From Algoriphagus iocasae (GTDB taxonomy: Bacteria > Bacteroidota > Bacteroidia > Cytophagales > Cyclobacteriaceae): a DNA stretch of 64,000 nt. Location: positions 868,001-932,000 of the forward strand of contig NZ_JACIJO010000001.1 of assembly GCF_014206875.1 (NCBI RefSeq). The letters run 5' to 3'. Of the stretch, positions 48,968 to 56,920 are shown piece after piece. The notes under the pieces are model-generated. The model was given only the letters and a program-made list of their open reading frames with translations. It did not search any database and was not told the DNA's origin. Made by a program: the position numbers and the translations under genes. Position 1 is the first letter of the stretch. The number at the start of each line of letters is the position of its first letter.

Positions 48968-50533
48968 TTAAAAGCTAAATAATTCACCCCACTCCGTATC
49001 AAAAGGCAAACCTTCTTCTTTGGCTACCTGATTAGCAATACCAATCAACTCACCACTTTGGATCATTTCGATTGCTGCTTCCATGTCTTCAGTCATTACA
49101 CGGTCATTTATGACAGGTTCTATCTTAGTTCGAACATGCTCATGGATGGCTGTCATGACTTTTCCAGATTTCAATGGGGCATGAAAATCCATGGCTTGAG
49201 CCGCATAAAACAACTCAATCCCCAGGATTTTCTCTACATTCTCAATAACGCGTAGCGCTTTTCTTGCCCCAATCGAACCCATGCTCACATGATCTTCCTG
49301 TCCTAAAGAAGTTGGGATGCTGTCGGCAGAAGCGGGGAAACAAAGCCCCTTATTCTCAGATGCCAAAGCGGCTGTGGTGTATTGTGGAATCATCAAGCCA
49401 GAATTCAAACCAGTTTCTTTTAGCAATAATTTCGGCACTCCAGGAGTATCACCTTCCAGAGAAAGGTAGATTCTTCGATCAGAAATATTTCCTAATTCTG
49501 AAGCTGCAAGACAGGCATAATCCAAAGGCAAAGCAATAGGTTGACCATGAAAGCTCCCACCGGAAATCGTATGGTCTTCACTGAAAACAACAGGATTGTC
49601 AGTAACAGAATTGATTTCTGTTTCGATTGCGTCTTTCAGGTGCAACCAAGCATTTCTAGATGCCCCATGAACCTGCGGCATACATCTTAAAGAATAGGGA
49701 TCCTGAACTCTCGCACAATCCAAATGTGAGTTGACGATTTCGGACTCATGAAGCAAATTCAGAATCGTCTGAGCCACATGCTGATTTCCAGCGAAAGGTC
49801 TAAGCTGATGCAATTCTGGAGAAAAAGGCTTGATCGAACCCATGAGCCCCTCGATCATCATTGCTCCTGTAATGTCTGCATGAACCAACAAATTATGCAG
49901 GCGATCCACGATTTTTACGCCGTAGGCAGCCATGAATTGTGTTCCATTGATCAACGCCAAACCTTCTTTTGGTCCAAGAGAAAGTGGATTCATACCAAGC
50001 TTTTCAAACACCTCAACTGTACGTTTAATCTCTCCTTTGTAGTGAACCTTGCCTAGTCCAAGCAATGGCAGAAACAAATGTGAAAGTGGGGCTAAGTCAC
50101 CGGATGCTCCTACAGATCCTTGAATTGGAACAACTGGAATCACTTCATTTTCCAACATCCAAATCATTCGATCCAAGGTTTCCAATCGAATTCCGGAATA
50201 TCCCTGAGCCAAAGCCTGAAGCTTCAACACAAGCATGAGTTTGGAGATTTCAATCGGCACAGGTTCTCCCAATCCAACAGCATGGCTTTTCAGGAGGTTT
50301 TCCTGTAATGTCTGGGTGTCAGCAGCTGAAATTTTGCTGGTGCAAAGAGGGCCAAAGCCAGTATTGATACCGTAAACTGCCTTTTCACCTTTAGCGATAT
50401 TGGCAACCGCTTGTGAAGAAGCCTGAACTTTTTCCCGGGTTTCGATACTTAAAACGCCTTTTATTTCTTTCCTAGCTAGCTTTAAAGCTACGCCGGCAGT
50501 GAGTTGGTTTAATCCGTAGTTGAAAGTTTCCAT
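48968..50533 (-). CDS. hutH: Histidine ammonia-lyase
   Basis: Enzyme of 521 residues that deaminates L-histidine to urocanate, the first step. The start is ATG at 50533 (ETFNYGLNQLTAGVALKLAR); the longer reading to 50635 would overlap the divergent LysR start and is rejected. The prosthetic MIO group forms from Ala-Ser-Gly in VGASGDLAPLSHLFLPL. Also YGINTGFGPLCTSKI, NGTQFMAAYG, and DPYSLRCMPQVHGASR. A TATCTTTG promoter box lies 32-39 bases upstream and a palindrome just beyond it. It leads the hut operon. Confidence 0.97.
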   Translation of the reverse strand: METFNYGLNQLTAGVALKLARKEIKGVLSIETREKVQASSQAVANIAKGEKAVYGINTGFGPLCTSKISAADTQTLQENLLKSHAVGLGEPVPIEISKLMLVLKLQALAQGYSGIRLETLDRMIWMLENEVIPVVPIQGSVGASGDLAPLSHLFLPLLGLGKVHYKGEIKRTVEVFEKLGMNPLSLGPKEGLALINGTQFMAAYGVKIVDRLHNLLVHADITGAMMIEGLMGSIKPFSPELHQLRPFAGNQHVAQTILNLLHESEIVNSHLDCARVQDPYSLRCMPQVHGASRNAWLHLKDAIETEINSVTDNPVVFSEDHTISGGSFHGQPIALPLDYACLAASELGNISDRRIYLSLEGDTPGVPKLLLKETGLNSGLMIPQYTTAALASENKGLCFPASADSIPTSLGQEDHVSMGSIGARKALRVIENVEKILGIELFYAAQAMDFHAPLKSGKVMTAIHEHVRTKIEPVINDRVMTEDMEAAIEMIQSGELIGIANQVAKEEGLPFDTEWGELFSF

Positions 50534-50564
50534 TATTATTTGGGTAAATATTCTAGGGTCTTTA

Positions 50565-50572
50565 CAAAGATA
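50565..50572 (-). promoter_or_regulatory. Candidate -7 element of the hut operon
   Basis: Reverse-strand TATCTTTG matches TAnnTTTG in full, 32 bases before the hutH ATG. No -33 TTTG at the usual spacing; the palindrome at 50582-50612 lies at that place, which fits activation by the adjacent LysR protein. Confidence 0.55.
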
Positions 50573-50581
50573 CCAAGCCTT

Positions 50582-50612
50582 ATTGATAATTTTTGATATC
50601 AATTTTATCAAT
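50582..50612. promoter_or_regulatory. LysR-type operator between hutH and the regulator gene
   Basis: Two nested palindromes on one centre: outer arms ATTGATAA (50582-50589) and TTATCAAT (50605-50612), inner TTGATATCAA (50593-50602). It overlaps the place of the -33 box of hutH and lies between the divergent -7 boxes at 50565 and 50619. Best candidate binding site for the LysR protein. Confidence 0.65.
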
Positions 50613-50618
50613 ATATGA

Positions 50619-50626
50619 TACCTTTG
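50619..50626 (+). promoter_or_regulatory. Candidate -7 element of the LysR gene
   Basis: TACCTTTG matches TAnnTTTG in full; a TTTG lies 23 bases upstream (50592-50595), within the palindrome. Only seven bases separate it from the ATG, so the leader is extremely short, as is common in this phylum. Confidence 0.5.
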
Positions 50627-50633
50627 AGTTATC

Positions 50634-51503
50634 ATGGAGTTAAGACATTTAAGTTATTTCAAAGCTGTAGCTGAAGAGTTGAATTTTCGAAAGGCAGCAG
50701 AGCGTTTGTTTATTTCACAACCAGGATTGAGCAGGCAGATCAAGCAATTGGAAGAGTTGCTGGAGGTTAAGCTATTTGAGCGTGACCAAAAGCATGTTGA
50801 GCTGACAGTTGCTGGCAATTACCTGAAAGGGGAGGTGGATTTTGTGTTGAACCATCTGCAGATGACCAAAAGCCAGCTGAAGTTGATAGCATCAGGAAAA
50901 ATTGGTGAGCTTCGAATAGGGTTTTTGGGATCGGCATCCAATCAGGTTTTGCCAGATTTGCTTTCAAAATTGAATTCCCAACAGCCATTGATCAGTACGA
51001 GTTTGGAAGAGCTTAGCAACGCAGTCCAAGTGGAAATGATAGAGAAAGATAAGTTGGATCTGGGTTTTGTAAGATTGGCTTCTGTGCCAAGTGATTTGGA
51101 AATGAAGGTAGTTTTGCGGGATAGTTTCTCGTTGGTAGTGCCAAAAGATCATCCTATTCAGATTCAGGATTTTCATTCTGTCAATCAATTTCGTGATGAA
51201 TCTTTCGTTTTGTTTTCTTCAGACTATAGCAATCTATATTACGAGCAGATTATCGGGATTTGTAAGGATGCAGGATTCTCTCCTAGAATCAGACACAAGT
51301 CTGTGCATGCTTTGACGATTTTCAAATTAGTGGAAAATGGGATGGGGGTGGCGATAGTTCCTACTTCGCTCAAGGAAGGATATGAGTTGAATGTCCGATT
51401 TATGCAGGTTCCGAATATTCCACAATTCACGGAGCTTTCTGCAATTTGGAAGGCAGAGAATAGGAATCCAGCGTTGAAGCAGGTTTTGCCATTCATTATT
51501 TGA
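50634..51503 (+). CDS. LysR-family transcriptional regulator, probably of the hut operon
   Basis: DNA-binding regulator of 289 residues. The N-terminal winged HTH is textbook: MELRHLSYFKAVAEELNFRK, AAERLFISQPGLSRQIKQLE, then EVKLFERDQKHVELTVAG. Residues 90-289 are the periplasmic-binding-like ligand domain (GELRIGFLGSASNQVLPDLLSKL and the VENGMGVAIVPTSL segment). Divergent from hutH with a 100-base shared control region that has a palindrome and two -7 boxes. Ligand inferred to be urocanate or histidine; not proved. Confidence 0.9.
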   Translation: MELRHLSYFKAVAEELNFRKAAERLFISQPGLSRQIKQLEELLEVKLFERDQKHVELTVAGNYLKGEVDFVLNHLQMTKSQLKLIASGKIGELRIGFLGSASNQVLPDLLSKLNSQQPLISTSLEELSNAVQVEMIEKDKLDLGFVRLASVPSDLEMKVVLRDSFSLVVPKDHPIQIQDFHSVNQFRDESFVLFSSDYSNLYYEQIIGICKDAGFSPRIRHKSVHALTIFKLVENGMGVAIVPTSLKEGYELNVRFMQVPNIPQFTELSAIWKAENRNPALKQVLPFII

Positions 51504-51527
51504 AATCCTTAAATTGAGCCTTTAAAG

Positions 51528-51560
51528 CAAATGTCGGGCAAATGTCGGGTCAAATCCGAC
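51528..51560. promoter_or_regulatory. Direct repeat and inverted motif upstream of the XRE membrane protein
   Basis: Two perfect tandem 11-mers CAAATGTCGGG (51528-51538 and 51539-51549), then an inverted partner TCAAATCCGAC, so GTCGG faces CCGAC across 7 bases (51544-51560). A dimeric regulator site is plausible; autoregulation is likely because the gene encodes an HTH protein. Confidence 0.45.
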
Positions 51561-51625
51561 CTTATTTCGTCCAAAGTCAAAAATCAAACAGAGAAATTGC
51601 CATGGTTAATCAAAAACTATTTACA

Positions 51626-52432
51626 ATGAAACAACCAGAACTTGGCAAAAAGATCTCTGAAATGAGAAAGGCAAAAGGATTGACTCAGGAGGAGTTGGTC
51701 GAACTATGCAACCTGAATGTGCGGACTATCCAGCGCATAGAAGCAGGGGAGGTGACTCCTAGAAGTTATACGATCAAAGCTTTGTTTGAGGCTTTGGGGA
51801 TAGAAACAAAGGAGTTTAAAAACGAACCGAATATTGAAATTAACAACACCAAACTCCCTTGGCTATATGCAGGATTGGCAGGTGGATTGGTTTATTTCTT
51901 TCTCTCCTACTTTGAGATCAGTATGGAAATCGAATGGCTAGAAGGAGCCTTGCTCCAAAAAACCAATTTCGCTTGGGTGAAAATCGGGACTTTGCTTACA
52001 TTTTCTCTTTTTCTTCTAGGATTGAAAAAAATGGCTGAGGCTTTTCCAAATAAAATACTGAAAATCTCGCTCCTATTGATGATAGTTTTCAATGCTTTTT
52101 GGATCACGATAGATCTCATCAGTTTGTTGGGTAATTCTTTTTTCATCGAGGATTATTACTATGTGAAATTGGCCTCCTTTGGCTTGGCTTATGGGTTTAT
52201 GGGAATAGGTTTTATGACTTACAAAAATCTATGGTCCAATATCCCTCAAATCATCGGAGCACTGGGGATTGTCGCTGGGGTATTGATCTTTTCTGTCATT
52301 GGAGCTTTATTTGGGCTGATTCCACTGACTTTATTTGAACTTGGGGAAATTGGGTTTCTGATCTGGGGAATCAATAAAATCGGGAGAACTTCTTCTCCCG
52401 ATTCCACTTTTAGTTCTCAAGTATCTGCTTGA
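51626..52432 (+). CDS. XRE HTH protein with C-terminal multi-helix membrane domain
   Basis: Membrane-linked transcription regulator of 268 residues. The HTH is residues 5-60: GKKISEMRKAKGLTQEELVE, then LCNLNVRTIQRIEAGEVTPR. About six hydrophobic helices follow (LYAGLAGGLVYFFLSYF, LLTFSLFLLGL, SLLLMIVFNAFWITIDLISL, and so on), so a DNA-binding head sits on a membrane sensor or anchor. The start at 51626 begins MKQPELGKK; ATGs at 51602 and 51542 are in frame and would add weakly conserved residues. The end overlaps the menD end by 23 bases in convergent order. Confidence 0.85.
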   Translation: MKQPELGKKISEMRKAKGLTQEELVELCNLNVRTIQRIEAGEVTPRSYTIKALFEALGIETKEFKNEPNIEINNTKLPWLYAGLAGGLVYFFLSYFEISMEIEWLEGALLQKTNFAWVKIGTLLTFSLFLLGLKKMAEAFPNKILKISLLLMIVFNAFWITIDLISLLGNSFFIEDYYYVKLASFGLAYGFMGIGFMTYKNLWSNIPQIIGALGIVAGVLIFSVIGALFGLIPLTLFELGEIGFLIWGINKIGRTSSPDSTFSSQVSA

Positions 52433-54095
52433 TTTTTTCTTTTACTTCTTTTAGAATTTCAGCATTTTTTGGACTTTGGCTTTCTATTTCCAGAATTTTT
52501 GGATGAATTCCCGGTGCAAAAAAATCAGTTAAAGCGGCGTCCAATTCGGTTTTTGAATTCACCTTTACATAGAAAAAACCGTATTCAGTTGCCAAATGCT
52601 GTGCGGTTAATTTTTGTTTCGTTTCGAAATATTCCTCTAGCTCCGGTTGGTTTTTAGGACCATCAATCATCCTGAAAATGCCGCCTGCGTGATTATTCAG
52701 TATTATAATCCTTAAGTTCGGCATCGCGTAGTTATGCCAAAATGCATTTCTGTCGTAAAAGAATGCTAAGTCACCTGTGATCAAAGTGACAAGATCTTTT
52801 GTCGTAAAAGTACATCCAACAGCAGTAGAGTTGGAGCCATCAATTCCACTGGTGCCTCGGTTGCATCGAACCTCTGGGTTTCGCTTTCCAAGGAAATTTA
52901 AATATCGAACTGCCATGCTATTGGCAACATGGATTTTTGAAAAAGGAGGAATCTTTTTCAAGACATCATTTAATGCACCGTACTCACCAAATTCAACTTC
53001 ACTTAAAACTGCTGGTAAGGAAAGGGAAACTGTTTTTTCCAATGAATGCCATGAATGATGAAACTCTGGATTTTGAGGTCTCAGATTTTTACTCAGCCAA
53101 GCCAGGAAATTTTGGGGAGAAACTGGTAAAATTTGTGTCAAATTCTGAAATGTATCTTTCGCTTCTCCATTCTCTTGAAAATGCCAATGCTTTGCGCCAG
53201 ATTTCCGAAGGAATAGCTTCAGCGATTTCGAAATGATGGACTTCCCAAATGTGATGATTAAGTCGGGAGAAAGTTTTTGGGATAGATTTTCATTCCCAAG
53301 CCAATGATCATGGAATGTAATGGTTTGATCCGATTGTAAATTCGAAATTGAATCCGTCATAATCACAGCATTTTGCTGGATAGACAATTGGTCTAAAAGC
53401 CCCTGAAGTGTTGGATCAGATTTTTGTTGACCAGGAACAATCAGTAGGTTTTGAACAGTGGAGAGGATGTTTTTCAAGTTTGAAAAAGTATCCTCGGTCA
53501 ATGTTACAGAGCTTTTTGAAAGCTTAATAACCCGCGGATTTTCAGGGAAAATTATTTCTTCACTTGGTTGAGGGTAGAAAGGTTCCTTCAGAGGGATGTT
53601 GATATGAACGGGACCTGCTGGGAATTTCTTAGCCAGATTAATCGCCTCATTGCTAATCCTTGCAGCATGCCAAAGGTCGTCTTCCCCTTGGATATGATTG
53701 GGAAATTGAAAACTTTCTTTCACATGTTTACCATAGACTTCCTGCTGGAAAATCGTCTGTCCATCATATTGATCAATCCATTCTGCTGGTCGATCTGCTG
53801 TCAATATCAATAAAGGAACCTGCTGGAAAAAAGCCTCAGCAATAGCTGGGTAATAATTCAAGGCTGCAGAACCACTGGTACATACCAAAGCCACAGGTTT
53901 TTCCAATTCCTGAGCCATTCCTAAGGCAATAAATGCAGCGGAACGTTCATCAGAAATAGTTCTTGTATGTATTTCAGGATGTCTTGAAAAAGCCAATGTT
54001 AGTGGGGCGCATCGGGAACCCGGTGATAAAATCACATGTTCGATTCCTTTTTTCGCGCAAATGGCTACTAATTCGGTGATTTGGGAGAGGATCAA
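52410..54095 (-). CDS. menD: 2-succinyl-5-enolpyruvyl-6-hydroxy-3-cyclohexene-1-carboxylate synthase
   Basis: Thiamine-diphosphate enzyme of 561 residues joining isochorismate and 2-oxoglutarate in menaquinone synthesis. Evidence: CAKKGIEHVILSPGSRCAPLTL, SDERSAAFIALGMAQELEKPVALVCTSGSAALNY, RPAEWIDQYDGQTIFQQEVYG, the ThDP region RGTSGIDGSNSTAVG, and TGDLAFFYDRNAFWH, NNHAGGIFRMI. The start codon is TTG and overlaps the TGA of the isochorismate synthase by four bases (TTGA). Its 3' end runs 23 bases into the convergent XRE gene. Confidence 0.95.
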   Translation of the reverse strand: MILSQITELVAICAKKGIEHVILSPGSRCAPLTLAFSRHPEIHTRTISDERSAAFIALGMAQELEKPVALVCTSGSAALNYYPAIAEAFFQQVPLLILTADRPAEWIDQYDGQTIFQQEVYGKHVKESFQFPNHIQGEDDLWHAARISNEAINLAKKFPAGPVHINIPLKEPFYPQPSEEIIFPENPRVIKLSKSSVTLTEDTFSNLKNILSTVQNLLIVPGQQKSDPTLQGLLDQLSIQQNAVIMTDSISNLQSDQTITFHDHWLGNENLSQKLSPDLIITFGKSIISKSLKLFLRKSGAKHWHFQENGEAKDTFQNLTQILPVSPQNFLAWLSKNLRPQNPEFHHSWHSLEKTVSLSLPAVLSEVEFGEYGALNDVLKKIPPFSKIHVANSMAVRYLNFLGKRNPEVRCNRGTSGIDGSNSTAVGCTFTTKDLVTLITGDLAFFYDRNAFWHNYAMPNLRIIILNNHAGGIFRMIDGPKNQPELEEYFETKQKLTAQHLATEYGFFYVKVNSKTELDAALTDFFAPGIHPKILEIESQSPKNAEILKEVKEKIKQILEN

Positions 54096-55309
54096 GCGCT
54101 TGGATTTTGGATGAATTTACCGATGATCTCGCATTTGAGCTCCGTTTCTTCCCATTCTTTTTCAGGATCTGAATCTTCAGTTACACCGGCACCAGCGTAT
54201 AAAATTACCTGCTTTTCTGAAAGTGATGCAGTTCTCAAATTCACATAAATAGAAGTTTCTTCCTGAATATTTACCGGACCGATAAATCCCGCATAAAAAG
54301 ATCTATCAAAACCTTCATAAGCTTGGAGAAATTCATGGGATTCTTTTCTTGGCATCCCGCAAACTGCAGACGTAGGATGTAATAAATCTAACATAATGGA
54401 ACCTAGAGTTGGAAATCCTGTCTCACGCATGTTGATTTTGAAATCTGAGCGAAGGTGAAGTAGGTTGCCTGCTATCGCAGTTTTAGGCCCATGCTCTTCG
54501 TATTCACGGAGTCTGATTTTTTTGAAACAGGAAACAATGTATCTGCTTACAAGAGCTTGTTCTTCGATTTCTTTTTGAGTCCAGGCTACGGTTTTTAATG
54601 GATTATCACCAGTTGCAGCCTGTGTTCCAGCTAGAGACATGGTATAGAAAATATCACCTTTAGTCTCAATCAAAATCTCTGGAGAAGCTCCAATCCAGGT
54701 TCCGATTTGAGGAATATGAAAGAAATTGATAAAGGCAAAAGGGTAAGAATTCATCAAACTCAAAAGAGTACTGCTTAAATTGAAATTTTCAGGTGTACTG
54801 ATGGTTTTGGTTCTAGCTGGAACGACTTTTTCCATTTTGCCATCTAAAATTGCCTGTACTCCCAATTCCACCAAGTTCATGAAATGAAGTTTATCTCCAC
54901 TTTCATCTTTTGAATTTTCCTTATTGGATTTCTTTTGAGCCGACAAAAGCGATTTTAAATCTTCAGGTGAAATTGGACTTTCATTTTCAAGACGGATTTT
55001 AGCCCATTCAGGCAAATCATCTTGACCTATTTCTCCATCCAATTGAAGTTTCAGGTAATTATTCGCTTTGATAAAAAATGCTTTTTTGTCCGCTTGGTCA
55101 GCAAAGGGGTGTACGATAAATCCAGGCTCAAGCTCTTCCAGGTTAATTGGAACTTTGGAAGGGCTACTGTTATTATCCAAAACCATTTCCAAAACATTGG
55201 ATTTTGGCTTTCTCCAGATTGCAAAAGAACCACCCGAACTCAGACCTAATTGCAATAGGCGATGAATGACTTCTGTTTGGGTGTAATTGGTGGATACTTC
55301 CGTATTCAT
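54092..55309 (-). CDS. menF: Isochorismate synthase (MenF/EntC type)
   Basis: Chorismate-binding enzyme of 405 residues making isochorismate for menaquinone. Chorismate-family core: GTWIGASPEILIETKGDIFYTMSLAGT, LLHLRSDFKINM, LLHPTSAVCGMPRKESHEFL (the ExHP-like PTSAVCGMP segment), GFDRSFYAGFIGPV and YAGAGVTEDSDPEKEWEE. N-terminal 110 residues are variable. The genomic position between a PaaI thioesterase and menD makes menaquinone, not siderophore, the sure role. Confidence 0.93.
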   Translation of the reverse strand: MNTEVSTNYTQTEVIHRLLQLGLSSGGSFAIWRKPKSNVLEMVLDNNSSPSKVPINLEELEPGFIVHPFADQADKKAFFIKANNYLKLQLDGEIGQDDLPEWAKIRLENESPISPEDLKSLLSAQKKSNKENSKDESGDKLHFMNLVELGVQAILDGKMEKVVPARTKTISTPENFNLSSTLLSLMNSYPFAFINFFHIPQIGTWIGASPEILIETKGDIFYTMSLAGTQAATGDNPLKTVAWTQKEIEEQALVSRYIVSCFKKIRLREYEEHGPKTAIAGNLLHLRSDFKINMRETGFPTLGSIMLDLLHPTSAVCGMPRKESHEFLQAYEGFDRSFYAGFIGPVNIQEETSIYVNLRTASLSEKQVILYAGAGVTEDSDPEKEWEETELKCEIIGKFIQNPSA

Positions 55310-55732
55310 TTACTTCTTATCTATAATCGCAACTGTAATTCGACTGATGCAGGAAAGCTGATCTTGCTCGTTAAAGATTTTAATTTCCCAAATCTGAGTC
55401 TTTCTCCCAATGTGGATCGGCGTCGTTGTTCCTTTTACTATTCCAGATCTGACGGCTTTGATGTGATTGGCATTTATTTCTAAACCAACACAAGTTTGAC
55501 TTTCCAGATCAATTGTAAGCGAACTTGCAATACTGCCCAAAGTCTCCGCCAAGACCACATTTGCTCCTCCATGCAACAATCCCATGGGTTGTTTTGTTCG
55601 CTCATCTACCGGCATTGTGGCAGAAATTGAATTATCGGAAATGTCAGTGAAAATTATTCCCAAATGGGAAACCATGGTGTTTTTTCCTTGCTTATTTAAT
55701 TCCTCTAGTGAAGGCTTTCGCTTAAATACCAT
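55310..55732 (-). CDS. Hot-dog thioesterase, probable 1,4-dihydroxy-2-naphthoyl-CoA hydrolase
   Basis: PaaI/YdiI-type hot-dog thioesterase of 140 residues. GLLHGGANVVLAETLGSIASSL has the HGG and the catalytic Glu; TCVGLEINANHIKAVRSGIVKGTTTPIHIGRKTQIWEI is the typical C-terminal half. Context directly before the isochorismate synthase and menD (the stop abuts the next start) makes hydrolysis of DHNA-CoA in menaquinone synthesis (MenI) the likely role. First gene of the operon. Confidence 0.9.
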   Translation of the reverse strand: MVFKRKPSLEELNKQGKNTMVSHLGIIFTDISDNSISATMPVDERTKQPMGLLHGGANVVLAETLGSIASSLTIDLESQTCVGLEINANHIKAVRSGIVKGTTTPIHIGRKTQIWEIKIFNEQDQLSCISRITVAIIDKK

Positions 55733-55769
55733 GAAAATTAAAGTAAATGAGTTTTCTTTGGGCTGAGGA

Positions 55770-55777
55770 CAAAAATA
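55770..55777 (-). promoter_or_regulatory. Candidate -7 element of the menI-menF-menD operon
   Basis: Reverse-strand TATTTTTG matches TAnnTTTG in full, 38 bases before the start of the thioesterase. No clear -33 box. Confidence 0.4.
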
Positions 55778-55784
55778 GAGAATC

Positions 55785-56414
55785 TTGAATCGAAAAAAAA
55801 TTTACCTAGTAAGACACGGACAGACTGATTTCAACCTAAAAGGAGTAGTGCAGGGGAGTGGAATCAATGCCGATATCAATGAAACTGGCAAGAAGCAGGG
55901 AGAGTTATTTTTTAAAGCTTATCGGAATGTTCCTTTTGATCAACTATATCATACTGCACTGATAAGAACCAAGCAATCCATCCAAGGTTTTTTAGACTTG
56001 GGTATACCAGCCACAACTCTTCCGGAATTAAATGAAATTTCTTGGGGAGATTACGAGGGTACTCCGATGACTCCTGACGAAAGTCAATATTACCATCACA
56101 TGTTGAATCAATGGAAGATTGGTAATCTCGATTATGCTATAGCTGGTGGTGAAAGTCCCAATATTGTCGCAGCACGAATGATCAAAGGGATAGAAAAGAT
56201 CATTTCTGACCCAGGAGAAAATGTACTGGTTTGCATGCACGGTCGTGCGATGAGAATTTTCCTTAGCTTGATTCTAAAGAAGGATTTAAAAAATATGGAT
56301 GATTTTGAACATCAGAACCTGTGCCTGTATCTGTTGGAGAAGAATGAGGATGGAGGCTTTGATCTGTTAAGGGGAAATGATGTGAGTCACCTTAAGGAAT
56401 TGGATGAAGCTTAG
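55785..56414 (+). CDS. Histidine phosphatase family protein
   Basis: Phosphoglycerate-mutase-fold phosphatase of 209 residues. YLVRHGQTDFNLKGVVQGSG carries the phosphohistidine motif RHG; TALIRTKQSIQGFL, LNEISWGDYEGTPM and VLVCMHGRAMRIFLSLIL give the second His. The start must be TTG: an in-frame TAG lies three codons upstream and any later ATG would remove the RHG motif. Its end overlaps by 23 bases the convergent gene. Substrate unknown (phosphosugar or cofactor). Confidence 0.92.
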   Translation: MNRKKIYLVRHGQTDFNLKGVVQGSGINADINETGKKQGELFFKAYRNVPFDQLYHTALIRTKQSIQGFLDLGIPATTLPELNEISWGDYEGTPMTPDESQYYHHMLNQWKIGNLDYAIAGGESPNIVAARMIKGIEKIISDPGENVLVCMHGRAMRIFLSLILKKDLKNMDDFEHQNLCLYLLEKNEDGGFDLLRGNDVSHLKELDEA

Positions 56415-56811
56415 CAGTCTTGTTGTTTTTCTTTTGCTGCTGAAGTTCTTCGTATTCTGATATAAAGCTTTCGAGTTCCTCTTTCCCTTCTGTTATGTCA
56501 AATACTCTGAAAGCGATATCCTGAAGTTTAATTTCTTTATCATTTCCAACTTCTACCAAAAAGTCGCCCAAGATACATTTGTCGATGTTTTGAGTGGGTA
56601 CTTCTATTACCAAAGTGAGGTCAGAATTCCCAGTATAGGATTTAGTTTTAAAGGTTGACGAAAACTGATTTTCGATATTCTTGATATTGGTATTAAGTGA
56701 TTTTAATTCCTTTTGCTTGAAAATCACCATAAATGTCCTTGTATCATCATTTTTAGCAAATGATGTGAGAGACATAAACATTATAATCGCAACTATTCCT
56801 AAACTTCTCAT
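56392..56811 (-). CDS. Hypothetical exported protein
   Basis: Secreted or periplasmic protein of 139 residues. Signal peptide RSLGIVAIIMFMSLTSFA; mature part DDTRTFMVIFKQKELKSLNT, SDLTLVIEVPTQNIDKCILGDFL and a lysine/glutamine-rich tail ending KTAKLHPIP. No family recognised. The 3' end overlaps the convergent histidine-phosphatase gene by 23 bases. Confidence 0.65.
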   Translation of the reverse strand: MRSLGIVAIIMFMSLTSFAKNDDTRTFMVIFKQKELKSLNTNIKNIENQFSSTFKTKSYTGNSDLTLVIEVPTQNIDKCILGDFLVEVGNDKEIKLQDIAFRVFDITEGKEELESFISEYEELQQQKKNNKTAKLHPIP

Positions 56812-56861
56812 ACCCTGTAAGGTACTAAAATAATGCCCGAATAAGCAAATGTCATTTAGCT

Positions 56862-56900
56862 AAAAAAAAGAAAACCCCAGAAATTTTTTTCTGGGGTTTT
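56862..56900 (-). terminator. Terminator after the zinc-ribbon gene
   Basis: Stem AAAACCCCAG (56871-56880) and CTGGGGTTTT (56891-56900), 10-base loop, with a T-run on the minus strand (complement of the A-run at 56862-56869). It ends the Nif3-zinc-ribbon unit. Confidence 0.85.
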
Positions 56901-56920
56901 TGTATGGATTCAAAAACTGA

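Noticed and set aside
50534..50635. Longer hutH start at 50635 giving 555 residues
   Set aside because: The extra 34 residues do not resemble any HutH, would overlap the LysR start on the other strand and would cover the promoter boxes; the ATG at 50533 gives the usual length.
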